Shown: positions 1 to 12,652, counted from the stretch's first letter. The stretch is 64,000 nt of DNA from Chrysogorgia sp. JL179-B06 (GCA_035772405.1 JAYKKM010000469.1:2234001-2298000); one strand, 5' to 3'. The notes: generated from the sequence alone by a model not told the origin. Numbers and translations are program-made.

Positions 1-59
1 ACAATTATTACGACGAGTGGTTTAGGAAAAAAATAAATAAGTGTAGTATATAGAAGCCA

Positions 60-3000
60 ATGAGTCGGACTGTGAAAAACCCACTGACAAAAAGACGGGC
101 GCATAAGACGAGTGCAGCCGTTGTCAATTCACTAACAGATGAAGCGACCAACGTTCACGGCTTCTTTAGAGATCAGGAGACACAACGTCTAGTCGAAGAC
201 CTCGCACCGTCAACGCATCTGTTGGATCGAGCACTGAGAGGGTTCACAAGGTCCTATGGAGTCGAAGTAGTTGACGACAGAGACATTAATCAGGTAAATG
301 GTAGTAGAAGCGCTGTCACTAACCTTTTGAGACGTGAATTAGGTGAGACCAACGGAATGAAAGTGGTGGAGACAGTCAAGGTCACTTTTGAGAAAGTCCT
401 AGAACTCGATAAGACCACATACAAAACTGCCTACTTTAACAGTGAAACGTTTGTCGTCATTAACAAGCATGACATCGAGGGTGTCACCAATCGTGGGTCG
501 GAACAGATTTTGACGCGGATAGCTGGGTGGTTATCTGAGGGGTCTGGATGGACTATCGACAAAATAGACGCACACTACGTCAATATCGCTATTTACAGAC
601 CTTTGCATGGGAGTAGCTACATTGCGTTGCCAAAGGAGCTGTGCAACAGTATGAAGGGTCTGATAAACGTAAATAACGGGGATGACAACGAGTGCTTTAG
701 ATGGTGTCATCTAGCACATAAGTTTCCCGTTGGAAAAAACTCTGACAGAACGTCAAAGTACGTCAGACATGTCAGTGAGTTGAATTACGATGGGATCGAC
801 TTCCCAGTCGCACTCAAAGATTACAACAAGATCGAAAAGGCAAACGAAATTAGCATCAATGTTTTTGGGTACGAAAATAAGCAGCCATTCCCTGTGTACG
901 TTTCTAAGGAAGCGTACCCTGACCATATGGACCTACTGTTGATAACTAATGATGTGGGCAACAAGCATTATGTGTATATTCGTGACTTCAACAAATTCAT
1001 GCACCGGCAGACAAAGCACGAGGCGAGAAAGCACTTTTGTAGGTATTGTTTGCAGTGTTTTACCCGAGCGGACGTGCTCGAACGCCATGTGGAAGTATGT
1101 TTGATCATTAATGGGAAGCAAGCTATTAAAATGCCGCAAAAAGGTGCGAGAGTGAAATACGAGAATTTTAGCAGACAGCTAAACGTACCATTTGTGGTGT
1201 ACGCAGACTTCGAGGCTATCACACAGAAGGTGCACACAGCGACACCATCAAGCGAGTGTAGCTACACAAGTGCTTACCAGAGGCATGTTGACTGCGGCTA
1301 TGGGTATAAACTGGTTTGTTGCTACGATAACGAGTACAGTAAGCCAGTAAAAGTGTATCGTGGTGAAAATGCAGTCAACAAGTTCATTGGGGAGATGCTA
1401 GAAATTGTCGAATATTGTAAAGAGACATCTGAGAGTCACTTTAACAAAGAGATGGTGCTGACTGATGACGATAAACAAAACTTTGACGAGGCTAAAAGTT
1501 GTCATATTTGCGGTGTTGAGTACACTAGCGCTGACGTTAGAGTGAGAGACCACTGTCACGTGTCAGGTAAGTATAGAGGGTCCGCACATCGTCAGTGTAA
1601 CGTGAACTTTAGATTGACTGACAAAATCCCTGTGATCTTTCATAACTTACGTGGCTACGATAGCCATTTCATTATGCAGGAGATTGGCAAGTTTGGTCAA
1701 GACATAAATGTGATACCAAACAACATGGAGAAGTACATGGCGTTCATGCTTGGAAAAAACTTGGTGTTCTTGGACAGCTTTCAGTTCATGAGTAGCGGTC
1801 TAGACAACTTGGTGAGGAACCTACCAAGGGACGCTTTCAAATACACGTCAGAAGTGTTTCACGACGAGGGGTTGGCACTCATGACAAGAAAGGGAGTCTA
1901 TCCTTACGACTATATGGACTCCTTTGATAAATTCGATGAATGCGAGCTACCCTCTAAAAAGGACTTTTACAGCGTTCTGAATGACGAGCACATTACGGAA
2001 GAAATGCATGAGCGCGCTTGCAACGTGTGGGACTACTTCGACGTTGAAAACATGGGTGGGTATCACGACCTGTATTTGAAAAGTGATGTGCTCTTGCTCG
2101 CTGATGTTTTTGAGAACTTTAGAAAGACATGTCATCGCGAGTATAAATTAGACCCGTGTCACTATTTCACATCGCCTGGATTGGCTTGGGATGCTATGTT
2201 AAAGATGACTGGAGTGGAGCTTGAGTTATTGTCCGACATTGACATGTTCCAGTTCGTAGAATTAGGTATGCGTGGTGGTGTGAGCTACATATGCAACAGA
2301 CATGGCGTGGCAAATAATAAATATATGGAAGGGTACGATAAAGCGCAAGAGTCGAAGTATTTGATGTACCTTGACGCCAACAACTTGTATGGATGGGCAA
2401 TGAGTCGAAGTCTACCCACGGGCAGCTTCAAGTGGTTGACTGAGAAAGAAATAGAGAAAGTTAATCTGCACGACTATCACAACAATAGTAAAAAAGGTTT
2501 ACTACTCGAGGTTGACTTGGAGTACCCAGCCCATTTGCATGACCTACACAACGATTACCCGTTGGCTCCCGAGAAGATGGAGATAACCGTTGACATGTTG
2601 TCGGAGTACTGCACAAAAATAAAAAATAAGTTTAACGTGAGTGTTGGTGGTGTGAAGAAGTTGGTGACTAATTTGATGGACAAAAAAAAGTACGTGTGTC
2701 ACTACGGAAACCTGCAGTTGTACATGGATCTTGGGTTAAAAATCAATAAGATTCACAGGGTCCTGCAGTTTGACCAGTCCAAGTGGTTAGGCAAGTACAT
2801 CGACTTTAACACAGTCAAAAGAACCGCGGCTAAGAACGCCTTTGAGAAGGACTTCTTCAAGTTGATGAACAACAGCGTGTTCGGAAAAACGATGGAAAAC
2901 TTGAGGAAGCGCGTGGACGTAAGATTAGTGACCACTGCGGAGAAATTTAAAAAGCTTGTCTCAAAGCCAACGTTTGTGTCTTGCAAGATATTTAGCGAGA

Positions 3001-3671
3001 ACTTAGTTGCTGTCCATAAGGTTAAAGAAACGCTGACACTAAATCGACCTGCGTATGTGGGTATGTGCATACTAGACTTGAGTAAAACGCTGATGTACAA
3101 TTTCCACTACAATTATATCATGAAAAAGTACTCTAGCGACACCTGCAGATTACACTTCACCGACACTGACAGTCTGTTGTACTCAATCAAAACTGACGAC
3201 GTTTATTCCGACTTTATGATGGAGTGCGAAAAGTTTGACAATAGCGACTATCCTGCAGACAGCCCATTCTTTTTTAGAGAGAATAAGAAAGTTATTGGGA
3301 AGATGAAGGACGAGTGCGCTGGAACGTCAATTGTTGAGTTCGTCGGGTTGCGCAGTAAAATGTACAGCTATTTGAAAGAGGGTGGAGGTGGTGGGAAAAC
3401 CGCTAAAGGTATTAGAAAGAACATAATTAAAAAGGTAATCAGACACGAAGATTACAAAAGCGTGCTACTAGAGCAGAAACAATTGCGACACACAATGAAG
3501 ACCATTAGAAGTGTCAAACATCAGCTCGGTAGCTACGAAATTAATAAAGTATCGCTATCCTGCTTCGACGATAAACGATACCTTTTAGAAAATGGTATTG
3601 ACTCCTACGCATATGGTCACAAAAACATTGTAGTGAGAGACACCACTGAAAACAGTGAGCAAACGGACTAA
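60..3671 (+). CDS. Protein-primed family B DNA polymerase of a Polinton/adintovirus-like element
   Basis: The 1203-residue uninterrupted frame carries all the signatures of a DNA_pol_B_2 polymerase, the protein-primed type used by Polintons/Mavericks, adintoviruses and linear plasmids to copy linear genomes. Exonuclease motif I is YADFEA (D383, E385), Exo II is LRGYDSHF (D534) and Exo III is YLKSD (Y672, D676). The polymerase palm has motif A LDANNLYG (D772), motif B NNSVFGK (about 937-943) and motif C TDTDS (D1035, D1037). Two zinc-binding segments precede or interrupt the exonuclease: C327/C330/H343/C347, and C481/C484 with D497-H498-C499-H500 and C513, the latter resembling a recombination endonuclease VII/HNH fold. 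All catalytic residues are present and no stop or frameshift is seen. It has no introns and no animal-gene neighbour. The start is the first Met; the next Met is far inside the conserved region. No integrase or capsid gene is visible in the 59 bases upstream or the 4 kb downstream, so this is an element cut by the window or a partial insertion. Confidence 0.9.
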   Translation: MSRTVKNPLTKRRAHKTSAAVVNSLTDEATNVHGFFRDQETQRLVEDLAPSTHLLDRALRGFTRSYGVEVVDDRDINQVNGSRSAVTNLLRRELGETNGMKVVETVKVTFEKVLELDKTTYKTAYFNSETFVVINKHDIEGVTNRGSEQILTRIAGWLSEGSGWTIDKIDAHYVNIAIYRPLHGSSYIALPKELCNSMKGLINVNNGDDNECFRWCHLAHKFPVGKNSDRTSKYVRHVSELNYDGIDFPVALKDYNKIEKANEISINVFGYENKQPFPVYVSKEAYPDHMDLLLITNDVGNKHYVYIRDFNKFMHRQTKHEARKHFCRYCLQCFTRADVLERHVEVCLIINGKQAIKMPQKGARVKYENFSRQLNVPFVVYADFEAITQKVHTATPSSECSYTSAYQRHVDCGYGYKLVCCYDNEYSKPVKVYRGENAVNKFIGEMLEIVEYCKETSESHFNKEMVLTDDDKQNFDEAKSCHICGVEYTSADVRVRDHCHVSGKYRGSAHRQCNVNFRLTDKIPVIFHNLRGYDSHFIMQEIGKFGQDINVIPNNMEKYMAFMLGKNLVFLDSFQFMSSGLDNLVRNLPRDAFKYTSEVFHDEGLALMTRKGVYPYDYMDSFDKFDECELPSKKDFYSVLNDEHITEEMHERACNVWDYFDVENMGGYHDLYLKSDVLLLADVFENFRKTCHREYKLDPCHYFTSPGLAWDAMLKMTGVELELLSDIDMFQFVELGMRGGVSYICNRHGVANNKYMEGYDKAQESKYLMYLDANNLYGWAMSRSLPTGSFKWLTEKEIEKVNLHDYHNNSKKGLLLEVDLEYPAHLHDLHNDYPLAPEKMEITVDMLSEYCTKIKNKFNVSVGGVKKLVTNLMDKKKYVCHYGNLQLYMDLGLKINKIHRVLQFDQSKWLGKYIDFNTVKRTAAKNAFEKDFFKLMNNSVFGKTMENLRKRVDVRLVTTAEKFKKLVSKPTFVSCKIFSENLVAVHKVKETLTLNRPAYVGMCILDLSKTLMYNFHYNYIMKKYSSDTCRLHFTDTDSLLYSIKTDDVYSDFMMECEKFDNSDYPADSPFFFRENKKVIGKMKDECAGTSIVEFVGLRSKMYSYLKEGGGGGKTAKGIRKNIIKKVIRHEDYKSVLLEQKQLRHTMKTIRSVKHQLGSYEINKVSLSCFDDKRYLLENGIDSYAYGHKNIVVRDTTENSEQTD

Positions 3672-3755
3672 TTCGCAAAACGACTGGCTATTTGTTAGTC
3701 AATGTTGTTAGCCAATCAAAAGAGCGCCATTTCGCTATCCACTTGGATAAACATC

Positions 3756-3788
3756 ACCACTAGAATCAAAATCTAGTGGTTTTTTTTT
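3756..3788 (+). terminator. Intrinsic-terminator-like hairpin with T-run after the polymerase gene
   Basis: A perfect 9-bp stem (3756-3764 with 3772-3780), a 7-nt loop, then eight T residues lies 85 bases after the polymerase stop. The form is that of a stem-loop/T-tract transcription terminator. In a eukaryotic or virus-like setting it may instead mark a 3' end for a viral RNA polymerase or for Pol III. Structure is seen; function is inferred. Confidence 0.5.
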
Positions 3789-3999
3789 CGCGCGTGAATT
3801 GGAAACGTGTCGGTCAAAAAAGCGTGAAAATTTTGAAGCGACACAAATTTGTGAAAATGTTGAAACGACTATTTTTTAAACTTGACTGAAATGTGATTTG
3901 GTATAAACTCAGTATTGTTTCACGAGTCTTGCGCGTGTTTGACATTAATCGGTGGAGAGTGTGGGGAGGGGTGCGTCAAGCCTAATTAACGACTGCTGT

Positions 4000-4172
4000 A
4001 GTAGTATAGAACATGGCGGTGCGAGCTTATTCGACGTTATCCACAAGTGTGGGCACCGTGGCATCGCTAATTTTTGCGCTAAATCGCGATTTGGCGTAAA
4101 AATTAGCGATGCTATGGCACTCGCATTTGTGGTTGGCGTCGCTGAGCTCGCACCGCCATGTTCTATACTACT
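4000..4172. mobile_element. 173-bp foldback MITE beside the polymerase gene
   Basis: The first 28 bases (4000-4027) are the exact reverse complement of the last 28 (4145-4172), and the interior contains a second palindrome around TTTTTGCGC...GCGTAAAAA. Short frames on both strands here are by-products of the palindrome. No clear target-site duplication was found. It could be a stand-alone MITE or a terminal structure of the adjacent virus-like element. Confidence 0.75.
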
Positions 4173-6040
4173 GTTATTCCTGAAAGGATTGCATCCGAAA
4201 TTATGTTTAAAGACACAGTACATACCACATTCCAACATATACTATTTAATATCAAAATTTAAATTAGCAAATACACAAATAAGACGATAAGTTAAAGGAC
4301 CCTGCTCCACTATCTTCTCATAACGTTAAGCGTACCGTAAACTAACAGCCTTATGCCCTTACAGACCAGAAGCTAACTAAAACTAGTTTTTCTACCATTT
4401 CTGGCATTTCAACTTTCAAGATACATGAGTATAGCTACTATAGCAAGCACTACCGCCATAATAAACAAAACGCTAGTGTTCTCACTATTTAGCTGACCGT
4501 ACCCAACGGTGCCAACCAGCCAACCCCACATAACATGATTGAGGCTTCTCTCAGGTCGATGCGTCTGTGCCTGTGTGCTACTGTTTGACCATTGTTATTT
4601 TGAAAATGTGAATGTATGCTGTGCGAAAGGGATTAATTCATTAAAAATTGGGAACAGAAGGGCCGCTTATGTATACTCATGACAGTATGACTAGTTGATT
4701 ACTGACGAGCTACCGAGTGCTCCATCGCTGCTTAACGTGCTACTGAAGTTAGATTTTATGCTTTTTGTGCAGTGATAAAAATTCCTTAAAATAATCCCTG
4801 GCACTACAGCAGTGTATATATTAATTATACATTATCATTAACAATATCAAAATCGTTATCATCAATTATATATTATCGTTATCATCAAACCTTATGTCAT
4901 TAAATAATTGTCATGTATATCGCAATTGTTTTCGTTGATCTAACAATCTAGCCGGAGAGGAAATGTTCAGGCCAGGAAAACAGATTGAAAATGAATAGGC
5001 GATACATTTGCGCGTCACTAAAAACACAATCAAATGTACAAATTATGGACACCCTTTCCCTTGCGATCTATAATAAATCTTACGTAAGAGGCTCTCATGC
5101 GAATCGAAACAGTAAGTGCAAGACAGGCCCACTCACACGGATAGCTGGAAGCTACATTGTACAGGTCTACTATCGACTGGTCATATGCAAATAACTGATT
5201 TGTCAGAAGCTCTTGGGTTGAATAATTTGGTTGGTATACGAGATTACGCTTGTCTGACATGTCAACTATTCACATAGCTATATGTTATTGTTACCTACTG
5301 TAAATATTTCATAATTTCAACGCATGATAACCACAGTGGTTTGTCCACACGATGGTCACCAAACAGCGCTTAACGGGTCCTTAACTAGTCTAGGATGTCA
5401 CAAAGTACAGAAAGAGTTGATTCCCTAACACGTTTTAGTTCGTCGTAAATTTACCTTGGTTTCTGCGAGGACAATTTAATCACAAATGCTTTTCCGGTCT
5501 CCATAATTTAGGCGCTGTGTTGTGAATGGAGAGATATTACAACCCGGCCGGGTGTACTATTCGAGTAAATTTACCCACAAGGCCACAACAATATACGACC
5601 AAACAAAAACCAGGAAAGTTGCCAGTCAATCAGAACAAAAATAATCCATAACCATGTACTGAATCGATACAATGAAATGTGCTTAAACGATTGTAAACAG
5701 GATGCTGCATATACTGTCGTATTCTAAATATTTTGTTCACGATATTGGCCAGTGACAAACTTCCGTGCCCATGTTAACGTGTATAGTATATATATATCGA
5801 CAAATTTCTTATACTCAAGAATTGGTTTGTTTGTAAAAGCACCACAGGTCGAATCCAAAGTCACAGACTATTTTGAAATGAAATAAAATACTCCCTGAAG
5901 GTCAATCACGTGATATATATTCGTAATGCAATATCATAACTTAGACATTTGTTTAAAAACGCGATCACTTTCGCCTTGTTGCAAAGCGTGGAAAAGCAAA
6001 TACACGAGCCAATATTATACAGTAACACCTTATAAATGAA
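4173..6040. other. Non-coding stretch without a recognised gene
   Basis: AT-rich intergenic DNA. Short frames (for example near 4985-5194 and 5030-5260 on opposite strands) have no recognisable domain and overlap each other, so they are not called. Small ATC/TATC-rich patches occur at about 4800-4890. Confidence 0.5.
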
Positions 6041-6700
6041 TGAATGAATGAAACATTTATTTAAAGAGGAAACCCCAGTCATCCAAAGATGATTTTCATG
6101 AGGGACCTCAACACAATCAAAACAAATTACAATAAAATACATAGAATTAACAATAAATCTAGGAAATTACCTAAAATTTGTCTAAAAGATTAAAAAATAT
6201 TACTTACAGCTCACACGAATAATAAAACAAAATGTCTAGAAAAAATTCAAATGCTGTCTGAAAGATTTAAAAGTCGTCATAGATGACACTTCTTGATTAA
6301 GTTTATTCCAATCGTCTATAAAAAGTGTGTCGACATTTGTGTACCTAACCCCATAAATTAGTTCTTGCTAAAGGCAGTCGATAAATACTGCTATTTCTAG
6401 TTGGGTAGTCATTAATGCTAGATCTCATGACATCAAAAGCAAAATCAATCTGTTTCTTCAATGATTTGAATACTATGGAACAGCGATGGGATTTTCTTCG
6501 CGCCTCCAAACGTTTCCAACCCAATAAACGTGGTAAGTTGGTAAATCCAGAATTGACTTAGCACATTTCGATTGGAGAACGTGTTGACTTTGCATTAAGC
6601 ATTTGTTATTTCTGTCTCCCCAAATAATGTCACCATAATCGAATAGAGGTAATATCAAAGTATTAACTAACCAACATAAAAATAATAAAACAAAAATTAC
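6040..6700 (-). mobile_element. LINE (CR1/L2/Jockey-type) reverse transcriptase tail, decayed
   Basis: Read on the minus strand, the segment around 6490-6680 gives the typical end of a non-LTR reverse transcriptase (LILPLFDYGDIIWGD followed by LQ-SKCAKSILDLP-like residues). It is followed by an AT-rich 3' region ending near a run of GAATGAATGAATGA. It has lost the catalytic palm and is interrupted by stops. Part of the coding signal lies in a chimeric frame that also covers unrelated DNA upstream. Confidence 0.65.
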
Positions 6701-7719
6701 GCAACAGGTGATTTTTAGTTCGGCGATTGGCCAAGGCTTTTTATATAATACGATAAAATGAAATTGAAAACGCAATGGAAACACTCGTTGGCCCTTAATT
6801 CGGGCTCGTGTTGCCATTACGATTTCTCGTTCTCCAAAACTTGTATTCATGTTCCTATAACTCGATGGAAACACGGAAAATGTTTTCTATTTCTTAAGGC
6901 CTGTTCTGCTGTTCATATGGTCCCGATAAGCGGGATCTCAAAATCTCGCGTTCATGTGGTAGTTCAATCTAGGTATTATATAGTGACCAAATTGTCGCAA
7001 ATCAACCACACAAATCAACCATGATTTGATGAAACCTTCAAACCGCAAATTTTTTTTCAGCGGTTCTGGTTTAACTTGATTTGCGTGGTTGAAGACAACA
7101 ATTTGGTCTCCATTATACCTCTTGCATCCCACCTACTGCCACTGGGATGAAATTCACAAAGCCACGTTCTATTTGGTCAGCAATGGCTTTGTTCGCATGC
7201 GCACTTGAAGATTTTCATCCCGGCATGAGGAGGGACGAACTGTTCATATAGGGGAAATAAGTGTGAGCATAGTGTGAGGCGAGATCAAATAACAACAAAT
7301 GAAATCGTAGACGATAGATGGCGATCACACATTCACTACAGCAATGTATGTATGTATGTTGTATATATTTGTGAAATTCATGAATAATTAATAAGGCTAA
7401 GCCACAATCACAGCGTGGTATTTTGGTCACATGTATAGCTTTGTAAAGCTCAATAAAGATTCAATACTGATTAGACGATCTTTAACAAAGTTATGAATGC
7501 TTATTAGGACGATCTTTTACAAAGTTATGAATACTAATTAAGCCTATAGCATCGTTCATTGGTTCATTTCACAAGTACGATAAAATACTCGCGTCAGATC
7601 TGTATGAGGATTCTGCTGCTTGTATTTTATCTATTACTTAGAATACTCATTAATGATTCACGAAAAAAGACAAAGGAAGGTTTTTGTATATCTGATACAA
7701 AATTCTGCTGATTTACATA

Positions 7720-7724
<5 letters not shown>

Positions 7725-7753
<29 letters not shown>
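7725..7753. repeat. (TA)n microsatellite
   Basis: About 28 bases of perfect alternating TA downstream of the LIM/bMERB gene. Confidence 0.9.
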
Positions 7754-7755
<2 letters not shown>

Positions 7756-7874
7756 GAAATCAGTATCGCGATGATGGTCTTTTTAGTGTCACCTGATATT
7801 CACAAAACGCATAGTCAGATTTTAGGCCAAAAAATCATTTTCGTACCATTTTGCTTTATGAATTGAGGGGAATT

Positions 7875-10800
7875 TCATAGAATCAGACATTGTCCATCAG
7901 TTGGAACGACGCTGCGAAGTTCATTCGAGGAAATGCCTGTTGATCCATCACGATTTTCATTCACAGCATCTAGAAATAAATAAGTAAGGTTAAACGTGTA
8001 TATGACCATTTTGAAGCGTTCTGAAGCAAACTTCGCGGCAAAATAAAAATACCACAAAATCGCGTCAGCTAACGACATTGGCAACAAAAATTAAGTTTGT
8101 CTAATATGAAAGAACTCGTAAAATGATAGAGTAACACAAATATTTCAGTTTGTTTGATATATAAATGAGATGGTCTTTGACGTCAGGTGCAGCGCAGAGA
8201 ATTTTCACTCGTTAAAATGTCTTATATCTCAGTGATTGCTAAGCTTACAACGTTCATTATCATGAGGAGTTATTATTACGCACATTTTGAAGTAAATTTG
8301 TGGAACAAACTTGAAGATGGAACTAATATTTTAATGAGTGAAAATTCTCTACCCTGCACCTGACGTCATTGACCTAAATGAGACCATCTCATTTACATAT
8401 CAAACAAACTGAAATATTTCAAAAACGAAGTAAAATACGGAAAAGTTGTAAAAGGTGTTACTCTATCATTTTACGAGTTCTTTCATATTAGATAAACTTA
8501 ATTTTTGTTGCCAATGTCCTTTAAATAAAAATTTCAATAAGTAATCAGGTGGAAATCTTTGCGTGGTGACATTCTCGTACAGTAGCTGATTTATTGCTGA
8601 GCTTTCCGTATAGGCCTTCAACAAAGCACGACTCGCCCACAATGAAATTATTCTTCATTAAATAAATAAATAAATAGAATATGAATGGCTACGCAGAACG
8701 CATACAGTAAAAACCCGCTAACAAGAACCTAGCAGTATTAAAGAACCGCAGGCTGAAATTAAGAATTTGTTCATACAGAACATATAAGAATATAAGAACC
8801 TATCCCAGGCTGATTGGGTAAAATGTAGGTTCTTGTTAGCGGGTTTTTACTGTATACTAATCTATTGAACTGAAAGAATAATACATTGTGGGCGAGTCTT
8901 GATTGCAGAAAAGCTGATAACTACAATGGTTACTATACAACATTAGTATAAATTGACAAGTTTATATCACAAATCCTCAATTTTCATTGGCTATCGCAGG
9001 AGTTACTATCCGCTGAAAAATGCGAAACTTTTTTCCCATGAAAAATGCGAAATAAATGTTATTTCTTGGGTTAGAAAGTTGTAAATTTATACTAAAACAA
9101 TTAGACAACGAGCCCTTGTTTTCTATGAGCGATAGTCAACTCGGCTCCGCCTCGTTGACTATCTGCTCATAGAAAACAAGGGCTCGTTGTCTAATTGTTA
9201 ACTATACAATGGTTCTACCGATAATACGGTCGGGTATTTTACGAGTTTCGGATGTATTTTCCCGAGCCCTGAAAGGGTGTGGAAAAATGCGAGAAACGAG
9301 TAATCCATCCAGTTATAGGTATACGGTGTCCTTTTGGAAAGGCAAGCAGCGCTCAGTGTCCACTATTACAAATATTGCTCAAACGATTTCTGAGATTATA
9401 TGGGTTCGATTCCCATCTGAGAAATGTTTCTTAGTAATATTAGGTAGATGATTTTCCTCGTTTTTCATGTTTTGATTGACAACAATGTACCTGTGTGTTC
9501 AAGTTTCGACTTCAGTTTCTGAACGTCGGCATCATCTCTAAAGTAACATGAAAAAATGAAATGGGTTCATGTGAAAGAAAAAACTGTGGTGTCATTTTGC
9601 ACGACGGCGCCACACAAGAGTACCTTCGTCTTTCGATTTCTAGTTCTACGAGAAGTAAATCTCGTTTTTCAATCACATCAACAATATTTCGAAGGAATTC
9701 CTCTTCCTGTTCATTATTCTCTTCTCGTGTTCCTTCGTCTAAAGGAAAATATCTCTTAATGTGTAACAAGTGAAAAGCTTTTCTTCCTTTCCTTTCCCTT
9801 CACCTTCCTTTCCCTTCACCTTCCTTCCCTTCCCTTCCCTCCCCTCACCCCCCCCCCCCCCCCCCCCCCCTCCTCTCCTCTTCCCTCCTTTCCCTCTCCT
9901 TCCTTCCCTTTCCTCCCCTTCCCTTTCCTTCCCTTTCCTCCTCACTTTTCCTTCCCTCCCCTTCCCTCCCTCCCCTCCCCTCGCTTCCCTTTACTTTCCT
10001 CCCCTCACCTTCCCTTTGTTCCCCTAACCTTTCCTTCCCTTCCTCCCTCACCTCGTCGTTTCTTCAACCGTCTTAGTCTTCTTTGCAACTCTTCTTGTTC
10101 ATCGCAAAGATCTCCCTCTTTAAGCCTAATGTAAAACATTTTAATCAACATGAGTACATGACTGTTGTATTATATTAATGAGTTATAATCACCTCATTCC
10201 CACAGTCATGCTTGCATTCCCAAAATGCAAAGCGTTTTTCCGAATCTTGTTAAACTTACTGGTAAGCTATTTCGGTAACCACCCTCATAATCATTGTCTT
10301 CTCGTAATTGACGTCACACAAGTGTTTCCATAACAACAATTTGTCCTCTCCTATGTTAAAAAGCAAAACGACAACCTTATAAAGGTCCATGGTACATGCT
10401 GCCGATCTGTAGCAACGTCAGTCACTAACAACAGTCTCTCTCAAGACTACAACTATAAATACGTGGGTAACAATAATTCTAAAATAAACCCTAATCATAA
10501 CCCAAATCCTAACCCTAACGCTAACCAAACCCTAACCGTTAAAAATCAAGACAAAAAATGAGAGAAAAAATTAAAAGAAAACTCACAAAAAGGATGTCCA
10601 TTGTGGGAAATGAACTCGCCATATTCGGCATCGCAACCCTGGAAACTAACCACTACACTATAGTTCGACCATAGCCGTGCGCAGAATTATTTTGTAAAGG
10701 GGGCAGTAAGACAAATCCTCTGAATCCTCCCTCTCTAGGGTGATCTGGGAGCATCCCCCCCCCGAAAAAATTGAATTTTGATAGCCCCAGGAGTGCAATT

Positions 10801-12652
10801 CCGGCGATTTCTGCGAGGAACATTCTGAGAAAATTTATCTGTAAGGTCCGGTAATATTTAGACTGTTTTCATCATATTTTCAGCCACTGAATCAGTTCAG
10901 TTCGTAAATGATTCGTACCTGGTTGAATAATTATTGATTGGCTTAAACTGCTTAAAGTGCACCTGACATCAAAATGTTTTATTGTCTTATTTGGAAGAAC
11001 TTTTAAAATGATAAAGTAACTTATTTTGAAGATTTTCGTTTCTTCGCTTTCTTTTTGAGATATATCAGTTTGTTTTATATGCAAATGTCCGGAATTTACG
11101 TCACACATGCATAATGACTTATTGGAGAAATGTGTGTATCTCTTTCATTCTCGAACGAAATCCTTTAAAATCGAGAAGTTTGGTGTTGTGGGAGAAACCG
11201 CACACGTGTTATTCACACTTTAGTGTTTTTATTTGATGAACGCAAAGATATATAACATTCTCTGATAACTCATTATGCATGTGTGACGTAAATTCCGGAC
11301 ATTTGCATATCAAACAAACTGATATATCTCAAAAAGAAAGCGAATAAACGAAAATCTTCAAAAGAAGTTACTTTATCATTTTAAAAGTTCTTCCAAATAA
11401 GACAATAAAACATTTTGATGTCAGGTGCACTTTAAGACGCTTGACGGGATCTACTAGACTTCATAATGACGTCTGCAGTTTGGTCAGCTGGTATCAGGGT
11501 ATAATATTATACCCAGTCTAGTTTGCGATGTTGCGCCTGCTGCCACGCGTACGCAACTTTCCGCCACGCGTACGCAACTTTCCGCCACGCGTACGCAACT
11601 TTCCACCGCGCGCTCTTAACAAAATCGCTGCATACTCATAGCATATTAAGCATGAGTTGAAACCAAATTAAATTTGCATTTCAATTTGAAACGAATTATA
11701 TGTCTCCGTCATATTTCAGCACTCTTACTAAATAATTATCTGAATACCTTGATAATCAATCTTATATAAAAAGATATTTAGTTTTTTTTTGTGGGGGGAC
11801 GCAGTTGCCCCTGCTGCCCCTCCCCCGCTATGTACGGCCCTGCGTTCGACAGAAAGCAAAATAAAAATGTATTTAAAGTGGTTCGCTGATTAAATAACCG
11901 ACTGCCGGTCATATCACTTCGTCTGCCGTTAACAAATCGCACGTAGATTTTGAACGTTATCTCGGCCAATATTTACCCGATTTCAATCCTGAAATTAGAT
12001 TGGCAATTACCGAGTCTAAATACATAACATACGTGTCTATTATATTACGAGAACGTGCAAGCACCCGCTTCGTCGTATATTATTTTGAACGTTATCTCGA
12101 TCAATATTTAACCGTTTTCAATTCTGAAAACAGATTTGGAATCAGCGAGTCTAAATACATAACACACGTACCTATTATATTACGTGTATACCCTTCGTAA
12201 AAACCTCTTTATGTGTTCGTCAGATCACAAATCGCATAAATATTGTCCGATTCAAACGGATCACCCAAAACGACTTTTTACTTCCTTATAATATATAAAT
12301 ACATAAATACATGGACAACATGGACGATCAACTTCAAACTGCTACTAATACTCCAAGATTAAAATAATTTACACTATAACCTTATAAGATTATTTCAAAT
12401 GTAGTTTGTGGTAATACAACACGTACTACTTACGTTTAGCTGTTCTTATAGTTTCCTGTAATTGCAATGCGACTTTCTCTAGCCTCCCTCGACGATGTTG
12501 AAATTCAACCAATTTCTTCAGCATTTGTTTTCGTCGTTTTTTGTCATAAATGACGTTGATCATAATGTTTCCTGGTAGGAAAATTAAAGAAATAAAACAA
12601 GATATTTATCTGTTATGTACATTTATTGATTAGCCATTAACGTAACCTACAC

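Noticed and set aside
933..3100. Antisense frames of 60-115 residues inside the polymerase
   Set aside because: Shadows of the 1203-residue coding frame.
3952..4290. 112-residue plus-strand frame and 97-residue minus-strand frame
   Set aside because: Both lie across a palindromic MITE, so the two frames mirror each other; no domain.
10872..11108. Minus-strand NHLRTELIQWLKI as the missing bMERB exon
   Set aside because: It resembles the EWF helix only weakly, stops at once, lacks a donor site and partly overlaps a MITE arm.
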